From: Panopea generosa
Taxonomy: Eukaryota; Mollusca; Bivalvia; Adapedonta; Hiatellidae
Direction: 5' to 3'
Length of the DNA stretch: 64,000 nucleotides
Assembly: GCA_029582155.1 (NCBI GenBank)
Contig: CM055895.1
Span: forward strand, 51,737,250-51,801,249
The notes under the pieces are model-generated. The model had not been told where the DNA came from. It made no database searches and saw only the letters and a program-made list of their open reading frames with translations. Below, piece by piece: positions 31,657-43,028 of this stretch. How positions within the stretch are numbered: position 1 is the first letter of the stretch; each line of letters begins with the position of its first letter. The position numbers and the translations under genes are program-made.

Positions 31657-33501
31657 CTAGATCAATCGTATTGCAATAAGATCAAAATGTAACGGTCTGC
31701 CATCAAATATGCCATTTCTGCCCCTACCACGCCTCGTCAGTTTGCCAGGCTGAAATACAAAAACATTGTGAACAAAATCTGATTTCATCTTACCATCTGG
31801 TAACAATAATGGAGAGAATGGGGCCGGCTTCCAGATTGATATAACTAAAGTACATTTACATTTCTGTTTCACGATTTTTCGTACATACTCGACTGCTAAA
31901 AACTGGCGGCGGAACAATCCAGTTATTTTTTCCCCGACCATTTGTAACAGAATGCGTCAATTCCTGATGTCCCTTGGCAACAATACTTTGAGTTAAATAT
32001 TTTACATTTAGAATTTTAATCATCACAAGCAAAACGGTCGCAAGTTTGGTCCCCATTTTTCTTCTAATATAAAGAAAAAGTCATTTCTAACCGACCAATC
32101 ATCGCTATTGGTACAACGGCTGAGGAAATCTGCCTCCGAGTTATCTGCTCGTGGCACCCATTTTTGGTAATAAACTCATATAACTTTTCTACACTATCGT
32201 CTACTTTAACTGCAATCTCTTGCAAATATGATTTTCTACTACCGACCTGCAAAATGGTCTCTACGTTCTTTTTATCTGTCTTAACAATAACTTTTTGCCC
32301 TTCCAGGCTCTTAATTGAACTGTGCAAAACTCTATGCACTGCCTCTAGCTCTCTCCACGTGGAACTTAAACCACTTAGTCTTCGACTAACAACCTACCAC
32401 TTGACAGTCTTCATTTCCATCAATAAATACTCCAAAGCCAGCTCCACTGGCATCGCAATAAACCACGCTCTGGTCGTCAGTTTCTTCATTCTCACTTTTC
32501 ACCAAAGTTTGACCAAGCTTCTCTCTATTTAATGACCGTATACTTTCTCTCCAAAACGTCATTTCATCCAATGCTTTGGAACTAACTTTTACCGGAGCCG
32601 CCAAGCTGGCACGACTTATAACACACTGGTACAGTGATCTTGTTTCTCAGTCTGACCAATTGCCCTATTACACTCAGCTGACCAACTAAACATGCACTTT
32701 TTCTAACAGGAACTTTGAGTTCCCTGTTACTTACTTTACCTATCAATTCTCATAAGAGTATTTCTGTTCTACCAATACGCTCTTCTGTCTCTACAAATGT
32801 GCCTTCCAAGGTGTTCCAAAGATAACCCAACCATACAATTGATTGGCATAGCGTCCAATGACACTAATCCTCAGCAAGAAGAAAATCAAAATCTACTAAA
32901 TCTTGATAATTAAATTCCAATGCTTTTAATGCTTCGTTAAAATACCATCTCCACCGAACCAATCATCAAGAAAGAGTATCACTTTATAACCAAGAGATCT
33001 CCATATTTTAACTGCAACTCTCAATAGTTTTGTGAATATAAGTCCCGCTGTGGAGTTCCCAAAGGCTAAAACGTTAAATACGTAGTAATAGGTAACGTTT
33101 TCAGTTTGCCAAGAAAAGTCCAAGTAAGTCCTATGATTTGGAAATACCATAATATGATGATATGCTCCGCTAATATCAAAATTAAACTCATAATCTCCTT
33201 TTGAGAAAAGTCGTATAGCAACTGATTGATCTTCGAAACAAAACATGTATTTAAAAAGCTCTTAATGTATATGTCTGCAGTCTAAACCAAGACGAGGCTT
33301 ACCTGACCTTCCATAGGCAATTGTGAGTGGATTTACTATGTAAGGTGCCTCCTTAACCTCGGAAATATAGCCCTTTGAGAGTAAGTTACTGATCTCACTT
33401 GTTACAAATGCAGGGTCATTTCGAACTTGTAACCTTGACTTACCACATATAACATAGCCACTTGCATCCGCACCTTTCCAGTGTACATAACAACTTACCA
33501 A
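31657..33501 (-). pseudogene. DIRS-type RT and RNase H, broken
   Basis: The RT starts at 33501-33262 (FVTSEISNLLSKGYISEV, PYIVNPLTIAYGRSGKPRLG). It continues in a second frame at 33246-32926 (FDISGAYHHIMV with the motif A Asp; FNVLAFGNSTAG, motif B; VILFLDDWFGG, motif C). RNase H follows at 32604-32386 (VVYCDASGAGFGVFIDG) and 32339-32064 (KVIVKTDKKNVETILQV). Past it, NNWIVPPP (31941 region) and CTLVISIWKPAPFSPLLLPD match the linker usually found before the recombinase. At least four frame changes are present. The 'FLDD' catalytic motif is kept. Confidence 0.85.
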
Positions 33502-33734
33502 CTGGTGTAATAACTTCTAAAACCTGCAATGTACTGGCTTTAATGCAGTCAAAATCTTCAACAATAGAATGCAACATATATCTCCTTATCTGATTATCCT
33601 TATTTGCATGACTTCTCTCCGGAATCACTGCCCTACACTCCATTTGCCGTATCCTGAACGCCCACGCCGGAAACACACACAAGGTCGCCTTCCTTGCGTA
33701 GACTGGTTCCATCCTTGTGGAGACTGGTTCCAAC

Positions 33735-33889
33735 TCTGCCTTGGTTACCTTGGCTCTGCGACGACGTAATAGTAGAAAACGAGTCTCAGTGTGCGGAATG
33801 CACGGATGTCCCCGATACCGCTTTTCTTATTTCGCTTTCCGGTCAGCTTTAATCTGAGCCCGATAAATCTTTTTCTCATCGTCGGAGTC
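33735..33889 (-). pseudogene. Distal part of the gag-like ORF, cut off by a hAT insertion
   Basis: It reads DDSDDEKKIYRAQIKADRKAK then a stop. The acidic-then-basic wording matches the end of the gag-like protein of bivalve DIRS elements. The proximal part lies beyond the inserted hAT element. With one copy of the 5-bp target duplication discounted, the two parts are in the same frame. Confidence 0.75.
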
Positions 33890-33894
33890 GTCGG

Positions 33895-35792
33895 CAGGGG
33901 CGGATCCAGGATATTTTCTCAGGGGGGTCCAAATTTGAATTTCATACAGTATTGATGTGGATGTTAGCCTTTTCATTTTAAAACATTTCCTGTTCTAACC
34001 GCGCGGTAGTTTCCATTTCTAAAACAGTATTTTTTTCTCTCTTTTCATTTTTTTTCTAATCCATATTAAACCGGTGTATTGAAAAGCCAAGCTATATTCA
34101 CACATAGGTCTAGACTTTTAATACCATTGCTTTAATTTTCATATTTTTTATTTTGTTTTTCATACTTATAGTTTGTCTATTTCAAAATCGAGTTTTAACC
34201 ACTAGGGTGTCTTCAAGTTAAGAAATGTATTTATTCTTATTGCCTAGATTTGATGGGTCATTCTCATTCAGCAATCTCGGATAAAAAGACTACGCTCGAC
34301 TCAAAAAGCATTCTATTGCTTGTCTTAATTAATCTCTGTACAATATCATCAAGTTCAAAATCCATTGAATGATGTAAATTCATCAAAGCCAGCCCAGCTA
34401 ATCTCTCCTCACGTGTATTGTATTGCACATGTAATTCTTTATTCTCCTGAGCCCAGAAAAATATCTCTTTTCTTCGCATGAAGTAATCGTTAAAACACAA
34501 CCTACGTGAATAAGTGTCTTCATATTTGGAAACATGTCTTCATCCACTTCGTTGTAAAGGGATATCAGGTCAAACTGTCAAACTGATCCAATTTATGACT
34601 TCCAATTTTTGACAATACCTTTTTCATTCTTTAATTTCCTTTAGTAAATTCTGGGAATAAATGCAGTCAAGATCAGTTTCCCAGAACATCAGCTTATTAG
34701 AAAGTCTAGTCAGCTCTTCTTCGCCAAGTTCAGTTATGATTGATGGTAATAAAGAGCAGATATAATATGTTGTATCTTCGATTTGGAAGCGAGATCTTAA
34801 CTCTTGGAGTAAATAATCAAGAAATGAAATGGACGAGGTATACTTGAAATATTCCTTTGGTTTTGTTGTGTTAACATTCGCTCTATGACGTTGTTTTGCG
34901 CGCCGTGGGAACTTTGATTTCTACTTCTAGGTCATTTGCAATTTGTGTGGCATCAGAGAAACAAGTTTCAAATTCGATGTTCACCTCTCTACGTATTTCA
35001 GATATTTTTTCAACATGATGATCAAGTATAAAATGTGTCAAAACACACATGCCTGTCTACACACTGGGTTTTACAAAATCCAAATAATTTCTTCTTCACA
35101 TATTCAGTGCCTTCCATCTCTAGGATATATTCAAGAAACGATTGGGGGGGGGGGGGGGGGGGGGTTAGGAGATTAATCAAAGAAAAGAAACACTGAGTAA
35201 ATGACATCAATCATTTTTTTCACTTGAGGTAATTTGCATGCTAAAGCATGAGATTGAGAACAAGACTTCCACAGTGAGTGTAGATGGCCAACTTGTTCAA
35301 TAGTTTAATTCGTCATTGACACCCCTGTTTTTCCGAATACATAGCCGCAGCCACATCATTAGCATGTTCACGTATTGCATCTACTGAAATAGCATTGCTT
35401 AGAAACGTTCCAACTATCTTTTCTGCTATAGCTTCACCAGTTGTTCTTTTTAACTGAATAAAGTTAAAGAACTTTTCCATTCCGACTGCAGATTTTTTTT
35501 ATATTGGATGGATGATATGTGCACACGGACATTAATACAATTATTTGTCGTTTTTTTTTACATTTAATGAGAATCGTTGTAGATCTACACGTAATTCATA
35601 TTCCTATCAAATAATAGTTAGATTCTATATCTTTCCACCCAGGTTGTGAGTTTATGTAGATCTAGTTTTATTACATTTTCACAGTAAATTTTACTATAGG
35701 TCTATATCTTTAAAATTCCAGGGGGGGGGGGGGGTTCAGAACCCCCTGACACCTCCCCCCCACACACACACACACCGCTGGATCCGCCCTTG
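33895..35792 (-). mobile_element. hAT transposon (hAT5-like), 1.9 kb
   Basis: The left terminus CAGGGGCGGATCCAG and the right terminus (reverse complement CAAGGGCGGATCCAG) match at 14 of 15 positions. The 5-mer GTCGG flanks both ends (33890-33894 and 35793-35797), a 5-bp target duplication as in the hAT5 group. The interior has a decayed hAT transposase on the minus strand, 21- and 14-G runs and a short CA tract. It is inserted in the gag-like ORF of a DIRS-group element, so it is younger than that element. Confidence 0.88.
34264..35480 (-). pseudogene. hAT transposase (ZMYM1-like), decayed
   Basis: Reading down the minus strand: near 35480 KFFNFIQLKRTTGEAIAEKI and DAIREHANDVAAAMYSEKQG (the RNase H-like core, in place of the usual YDGA block); a mid-region at 34880-34690 with EYFKYTSSISFLDYLLQEL and ITELGEEELTRL; then SCEEKRYFSGLRR and EERLAGLALMNLHHSMDFEL, the hAT C-terminal dimerisation block, ending at 34264. 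Stops and indels break it, including a 2-base insertion near 34400. The N-terminal zinc finger is absent, so this is an internally reduced, inactive copy. Confidence 0.8.
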
Positions 35793-35797
35793 GTCGG

Positions 35798-36165
35798 CTA
35801 AGGGATGCGCCTCATACGCCTGAACTACAAGCCACCCATTATCTGATATATCAGCTAACTTAATTAATTTTTGACGATAATTAACAATGTCAATACCTTC
35901 AGATATTTTAAGTTGCGCCGACGGCAGCGGTTCACATGGAGTGGTTTGAAGGACATCACGTAGATAGCCGTCTGCTTCCTTCAGTCTGTCCAACACTGCC
36001 TCGTTGACTGTGTTGTTCCTTGTTGCCCTTCTTATGAAACGTGTAAGAGTCGCACGGTGTCAATTTATGCTGAATTTTTGAAAGCTGAGACTGGGATATC
36101 TCCCTCTGCGTTGTCTGCATTCGTTCCTCGAAAGAAAACAGCTTTGAAGAAATAAGTTCTTCCAT
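35798..36165 (-). pseudogene. Gag-like ORF of the DIRS element, proximal part
   Basis: It starts MEELISSKLFSFEERMQTTQ, a coiled-coil-like N-terminus, then FHKKGNKEQ. A frameshift near 36005 moves to the frame reading VLDRLKEADGYLRDVLQ and YRQKLIKLADISDNGWLVV. This wording is typical of the first ORF of bivalve and cnidarian DIRS elements. The reading frame is cut at 35798 by the hAT insertion. Confidence 0.75.
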
Positions 36166-36215
36166 ACTGCTTAACAGTTAATTTTCGTTCGCCATGAGTG
36201 ACTGCACTGAAAAAC

Positions 36216-36378
36216 TAGATGTAACGTGTACAGAATCGTCCGGTAGAATGACAAAATGAATTTCTACACTTCTTTCATACATGTATTATCTCTTGCACGA
36301 CTAATTTTGGACTGAGTACGTTACGCGATAAGACAAATATTTCACGCTATACTAACGAAACGCGTGAAATAGATAATC
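36216..36378 (-). repeat. A1 repeat of the split direct repeats
   Basis: Direct-repeat partner of 30091-30281 at the 5' end of the element. It is shorter by about 25 bases because of an internal deletion after GACTAA. Confidence 0.75.
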
Positions 36379-38300
36379 TACTTTTATACCAATTATTGTC
36401 GATATATAAGTATGATATAAATTTATTAAATACCTTAAAGCCTCATTATACTTCCGAAATGCACAATTTTTGATAATAACAGAAATGATTGTAATTGAAT
36501 GTGTTTACAGTATTGCTAAAACCATTCCTGTAGACCCCTTAATAACTGTTTTTGAAAAAAGCGAGAAAATAAATAACTTGTGTATTTCTTAGACGATCGG
36601 ACCGAACTTTTAACTTTTGCTTACATTTTTGTAATTCTGTAATGACTCTGTTGCTTTCTGTTCTGTTGCCAGTGTTCGGAAGTACACACAGTGGTAGTGT
36701 GCGGATTAAGACCGTGCGTGAGATAAGGGGCTCATTAACAAGATTAGACAAGTTATGGCTTCACTAATATTGTGTATCGTGTTGGGTTTTCTTTTTTTTT
36801 TAAATGTATTGATGTCTGCAATAAAACTGTATCGAACATAGTACGCATTATTTTATTTATACACACTGAAAAACAATGAGTACGGAATACTAGTTTGGTC
36901 TAGTAACTCTTGCTCAGGATCCTCCCTTGAATATACGCGTTATAAATACTATCGCACGCGCTTTTACGTCACAAATCACTTTATCGTAGCCAATATTGAG
37001 AGGCTACCAAATGTGGTTTGTTTAGTACAGTTATTAAAAAAGAAATTTTACTTTTAATTTTATGTGGCCGTTTCGTCGCTTACGTGTATTAAATTAACTC
37101 GCGGGTTCCAGTTCATTAATACACTGAGGAGAATAAAGGGGATGTTCTTAAAAAACTATCTAACCGCAAGCGATTATTTGATTTTTAACCGCATCCCCTA
37201 TAGTTCCCATACTATGTTTCTCTCTGAAGTGAATTGATCATAAATTACCAACCGACGCGTTTCCGAACAAGCTTCGCAACTCCCCGTTTTCTGCCGAAGT
37301 TGTTTATCGGAAAGGGACGAACATTTATTTGTAAACAAAACCCGTTCTTAATTATGTACTTATAATGTGCTTCATATTTCTCTTGCAAAGTCTCTCATTG
37401 ATCAAATAAACATGTTTTCTATCATCTTGAATAGTAAAACTGACTTAAATTAAAATTAAAAACGACCATTTCGGAAGTTTAATGAGCCTTTATTTTTTTT
37501 AAATTACATATTTATATTTTAGATTTACTTGAGAGTGACGGATGAAAATGAAAATCTACAACATCGATTGCTTTGCAAGATTTGTTTTGCAAACGCTTTT
37601 AACAATATTTAGTCATGTTGCCATAACGTCCTTTTTTCCGAGTGTGCTAAGGACTCACGACTATGGAATCAACCACATCAATAGCAATTGATTTAGCCAT
37701 AGCTTCTGATACCAGGATCTACACTTAACACATCTGTACCTGTGTTGTGTGAGGAGGCCGGTAGAAACATTTAAACAAAGTGATAATTTAAGTTCGATTT
37801 TGGAAAAATATACTAAAGTGGTAAGCATTTCTGTCATATTTCTACCAAGATTACTCTGCAATATATTTTAAACGTTTGTCGCATTTGTAAATGAAACTTA
37901 TTAGTGACCAATAATAATCCCCATAGATATAAATACAATCATATATAAATACTTTATTGTGTAATACCGTATCCATCGTGTCGTTATATATGACTGAATA
38001 TCATCTGCATTGATTAAACAGCTCCTTTATACGATTGTAATACACCACGGGTGTATATTTGATTTGAGTAAGGGTATATACAATATTTCTGAATAATGTA
38101 CGAACTACACTTTCTAATTATCTTTTGGCATCGATGTACTGGAAATGTAGAGACACAAAATATCACTGAAACTTTATTGTTGTCAGTACTATTGAAATTT
38201 GAATTTAGCTGTTTTGTTTAAGTTTAAACATATAATAATTATTTTACATCGATTCTTAAACAATATATTACAACTTATATAAACCACGCTCGTCTTTCTA
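36379..38300. other. Intergenic, no gene recognised
   Basis: A few GC-richer patches (36880-37000, 37240-37300, 37620-37780) are present, but no frame resembles a known family and no splice pair is convincing. Confidence 0.3.
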
Positions 38301-38405
38301 GCTAGAACCAGTACAAAGCATATGCGGAAAAGTGTCTCGCTCAAAGATACAACACAAAACCGTTGAGGACTCTCCGGTCCAGGTTCGATTATCTACCATA
38401 GGACC
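38300..38405 (+). repeat. SINE-like fragment with a B-box word
   Basis: It contains AGAACCAGTACAAAGCATAT, then GCGGAAAAGTGTC, then GGTCCAGGTTCGATTATC. A related order (AACCAATACAAACACATGCG...AAAGTGTC...GGGTCCGATTGACC) occurs at 44988-45130, indicating one dispersed family. Confidence 0.45.
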
Positions 38406-38409
38406 ATGC

Positions 38410-40060
38410 GCTAATTTAACAAATCGATGCAACAGTGATTCAATATTTAATCAGAGACATTTTGCTACATACAGTCTGTATTGATAGTGTTGTGTAACTT
38501 TGCTGTGTTGCGTCCCTTGATGTTACTCTCCTATTTAGAAGGTGAGAAAATAATAAATCGTATGTTTTACGTTCGCTGCGCATGCCTGTTAGTTTTGTGT
38601 TTCTCTGCCGAAAAATCAAATAAAAACAATACACATTCCTATGTAGATATATCATTATACACTCGATACTAAAACAGATGTGACCGAATGCGGTACGTCA
38701 GTATGGATGTATTACATACCACAGATGAATGCTGAGTAATGGTCATGTGACTAGGTTTTAGATGAATGAAAAATCACTAATTTTGCTTTTGATCGGTTTA
38801 CATCTGTCTAATTTATTGAAGAGTTTTAGGAATAAAAAGAAGGAATATATCAAACTAAATTGTGTTACAAAGCCTACATATTTTTGTTTTAATAATAAGT
38901 AATAATATATATTGGAAGGTTGGATAATCTTGAGGTAACGTAGATAACGTAAAGCAAATAAAATATCCATTTCAACGATTGATATCGAAAGAAAAAGGAC
39001 GTAGTATATACATAAAGTTATGTTAACTTAAAATGTATTATCACATTAAAACGAACACACTTGTTTAATACAATAGCTGGAACAGAGACATGGAAAGTGT
39101 CTGATAAAATAGATAAAATTTCGTTATTCGTCAGACACGGCTACATGATCGGCATCTGTATTTGTACGGTCAATACAACAAATAGTAAGACTTGTATAAA
39201 TAACCTTTTATTATTTCATTTTAAAATCTATTTGATTTATTTTATTGTTTGTTTGTTGTGTTGTTTTGTGTGTGACTTATTTGTTGTTGTTTTGTGTGTG
39301 TGTTTTGTTGTTGTTGTGTTGTTTTTTCTTATTGTATTTTTGGTGGGGATGGGCGGGGTGGAGTTGATTGGATTTAACACAATGTTCAACTAGAAACAGG
39401 TAAACATGTATATATGGCATCAAGTGGTATTGCTGGACGATACATAAGGATGAATCTGAATAGAAACGACGTCTTTCCACAAGTAACTGACACACTTCTT
39501 ACATAACTTAGTTTGGCTCAAGCCCATGATCTTAGTGGTGAGAAATAGCACTTAAGATAGCGTCTTAAAAGAACAATGATTCTTATCAGATTTATTATGA
39601 GGTCTACCTCCACCAACAATAGTAGATGCTATATATAACCTGCGATGTGTTGAAAATGGCAATGAACCCAAACATAGTTAATTTATTAATCAAACGTGTT
39701 ATTTTAACTGTACCAAGTTCGTAATAAATATTGTAAGAACTTGTGGTTTAGCCCGTAAATTATTGATTAAACGCATTAAAACTAATTTAAACTATTAGTT
39801 AGTTTAATATTTCAGATAACAACAAATACACGGAAATATCACCAAATTAGAAAAGTCCATAAGGCTCGCAAAAGTAAATATTAAGTATATTTCTCCTACT
39901 CATTTTTCAATGCATTTTTTTTTGTTTTGAAGGTTTATAATTATACCATTTGTGTTAAATTACAATATCACAATCGCTTTGTAAGTTATGTATATTCGTC
40001 ATTTGTGCTGTTAATTTGTTTTTATATTCATTTAGATAAATTCGCACAGAAAGTTCTATA
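38410..40060. other. Intergenic, no gene recognised
   Basis: AT-rich. A TTG/TGT-rich low-complexity stretch lies at 39240-39330. No coding region is supported. Confidence 0.3.
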
Positions 40061-40063
40061 TAA

Positions 40064-40342
40064 GGGTCTGCTGCTAATATTGATGTCGCTAATGTCGCTG
40101 CTGCAGTTGCAGCAGTGGGCATTGGAGCAGGTTATAACATCGCAAAGTCATCTAATCAAAGACAAAGCAATAAGATATATTCATATGTATACACAGTATT
40201 GGTGTTATATGCTGTATTTACATTATCAATGGTTACGATTAATGTTTTAATAACTTATATCCCATTTTACCATGGTCACATAGATTGTTGTGTATTGCTC
40301 GCCTTTATTTGGACGATGTTCAATCAATTAGGACATGATTAG
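40064..40342 (+). CDS. Unrecognised open frame, possible membrane-protein exon
   Basis: After a stop at 40061 the frame is open to 40342. It reads ANIDVANVAAAVAAVGIGAG, a polar stretch SNQRQSNKIYS, a hydrophobic segment (VLVLYAVFTLSMVTINVLI) and a second shorter one (CCVLLAFIWTMF). There is no ATG near the start, so it would have to be an internal or terminal exon. TATAAG at 40058-40063 could serve as the acceptor. The composition is protein-like, but no family was recognised and chance openness is possible. Confidence 0.2.
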   Translation, partial: GSAANIDVANVAAAVAAVGIGAGYNIAKSSNQRQSNKIYSYVYTVLVLYAVFTLSMVTINVLITYIPFYHGHIDCCVLLAFIWTMFNQLGHD

Positions 40343-42810
40343 GCTATTTCAAAATTTAAAAAGGGACAAAAACGTACTACAATAATATAACCTATTAATG
40401 AATGTTAATACATATGTATATCTATATTATGAAAATGATGGGGACCTCTGGGTTTGTGATTCCAAATACGTCATTTCAACCAACGAGAAGAAAATGGAAT
40501 GGGAGGTCCAGTTACCGATATGAATATCTTGATTCTACGCCTTGGAAATCAAGTTGCTGTTTTGAACATTCGCGTTGTTCTTAAATAATTAGTATCAAAG
40601 AAAACAATTTAAATCTGTTTGTACCTTTTGTAGTGATAGTTCACATGCCATAACGTCCACCGTACATCACGAGTGTTATTTGTTAGTCATTACAAAACCA
40701 CCTATAAGTCAAAACGTCATGTAACCAGCTATCTTTATAATGTTCTAGAGGTTAATCAATAATTTGAAGCAATTTTCAATGCACGATGCACATTACATTT
40801 TGATGGCGACATTAGTTTGAACTAACGTAAAACGTATAACATGTTCTATCTTGTTATGCACAAAGGCACTGTTAATACACGTACCTTAATTTATGTTTTG
40901 TTAATGTTCACAGTGTAATCTAAATATATGTCATAGTTTTAGTATTAATATATGCAAGAACATCAAGCTTCTATTTAGATTAACCTGTGTGAATATATCA
41001 CCTTCATGAAAAACAACATCGTGTGATAATATTTACGTATAATAAAATACACAATATAGTCTGATTTACTTCGTTCTTTACCTGCAATATGTATGACATC
41101 TATATATAATACAATAAAATGTTGTTAATTTATTTATTCGAATCTCATCATTTGTAGAACAAAGAATATGTTTCTTTTAAATTTACAAAATATACATATA
41201 CGAATTCAATTCATTGCACAATAACTATTACGCTTAACACAAAGATCTCAGTATTTTACCGTAGTAATAAAGTTGATAGGCAGCGGACTCCAGACATAAT
41301 TATGAGCAAACGGCAAACTTGTGTTTATATGCAGAACTTACAGAAGATCAACTTGTATTATGACATTACAAAATTCATAAAAAAATATTCTGAATACGTT
41401 ATTTATGAACATATTATCATCAGCTGTCATAATTACATTTTCAAATTTAGCTGTCACACATACTAATTAAAATATACAATCAGTGTAGTTGACAATACAA
41501 ATATATCATATTAATTATACGAATATGCAATATATAATATGCATGTTTGGTATTATAAAAAAATTTCACAACTTACAGTTTCAATATCCACTTTAATTGC
41601 TTAAAAACTAAATCCTATCAATATTGTACTGAATGATGTCATATAATGTCTTTATTTCATAAACTAAACTTTACAACTCGCCACTTTTGTAGTTTCAATA
41701 GAAACATTTTTTTTATTTTTTCATTGAATGTATGTTTTCAAAGATTATTTTACTCTCTATCGTATATCTGTTGAGAGTAAAATGCAATATTTCTGATAAT
41801 ACTCCCAAAATGTACTATTTGGCTCTTTAGTTTCATCTTAACAAGATAATGTTATGTTCGTATGTATCTTGATCTACAAGAAATATATTGACTTGTGCAG
41901 ATTGAAAAAAATGTCTACCTAGTTTTGATGTTTTTATAGAACAAAGTAAACATTATATAAGTATTGAGTTATACTCACTTTACATGTATCCTACATCAAA
42001 GGCAAATAATATAAGTACAAAATGGATCATTATTAGAAATATATTTGAATAAATTATTATATATAATAAATACTGTTTGTCTTTTTTCTAATTTTGAGCA
42101 ATAGATTGGCCAATCATTACCACGGTACATCTGTGTAAGCATTTCATTAAGAATTGTTGGTATTATTAGTTATCTTCATCGTTTAAAAGTAAAACTTCTT
42201 TCACGTGTGCCTCTTTGTATAACACTTATTTTACGAGATATCTAGTGATATGTATATACAATTATTTATCCTGAAATGAAACAAAAAATAAAATATTTTC
42301 GTCAAAAAATTAAATATCGTTATTAAAATGTGTATACGACAGTATATAATTAAAATTTAGATCATTCTGTCATCAGTAAGCTACATATATTAACTCATGT
42401 ATATTGAATTTTAAAAAAGCCTACCAAACAGGAGACGCAACATTTGAAAGACAGAGCCATCACAACAATTCAAACACAAAAATATATATAGAAACAGTAT
42501 GATAAGGAGCATACAAACATATAGATGTTATGCAAACCTGAATCAATAAATTACAAAATCACTTCTGTGGGACTTAAATCTGCAACGTAACATTTTTATC
42601 CGCGTCATCACACCACAGAACGAGTTTCCGCGTGGCTATCTTTAAATACATATGGCAAGTATACGGTATAAAAATACAAATACATCTAAAAAAAAGTAAT
42701 ACTAGATGCAGATGTGTTTTGACGCATAATCCAAAATTGAGAAAAGAAAATCAAATGTACGAATTAACAGTCTCGCGGAATGCACATTAATCACGTGGTA
42801 TTAATGTCCT
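40343..42810. other. Very AT-rich intergenic DNA
   Basis: No gene, tandem repeat or terminal repeat recognised. Confidence 0.3.
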
Positions 42811-42827
42811 GATGACATACACTATAA

Positions 42828-43028
42828 ATGCGATTTTTTTTCTTTTTATGCATTGTCACAGCTTGCATGTTCAACAAACCGGACTCCGAGATTATAAAAT
42901 TCTCGAGTTCATACTTCAACCAACCAATCGAAAGGCATGTCTCTACTTGTTTTACCTCGGACCCTGCTTTAAATTACACGGTTCGCTTAGAAAAACATTG
43001 TAAATATGGAAAACATAGTCTTACTTAA
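42828..43028 (+). CDS. Weak candidate small secreted peptide
   Basis: A 66-codon ATG frame begins MRFFFFLCIVTACMFNKPD, a signal-peptide-like hydrophobic start, followed by a hydrophilic tail with two further Cys. An alternative reading is an acceptor (TTTCTTTTT...GTCACAG at 42861) opening an exon in the same place. No homologue was recognised, and the hydrophobic start comes from a T-rich tract, so chance is a serious possibility. Confidence 0.12.
   Translation: MRFFFFLCIVTACMFNKPDSEIIKFSSSYFNQPIERHVSTCFTSDPALNYTVRLEKHCKYGKHSLT

Larger units (their letters stand above)
29404..36378 (-). mobile_element. DIRS-group retroelement with split direct repeats (decayed)
   Basis: Read on the minus strand: repeat A1 (36378-36216); a gag-like ORF; RT; RNase H; a linker; tyrosine recombinase; repeat B1 (30358-30283); repeat A2 (30281-30091); and a second B copy (29474-29404) after about 600 bases of other sequence. 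The order A1-ORFs-B1-A2-B2 is the split direct repeat layout of PAT/Ngaro-type elements. All ORFs are broken by stops and frameshifts. A 1.9-kb hAT element interrupts the gag-like ORF. This lineage differs clearly from the DIRS element at 9.3 kb. Confidence 0.75.
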
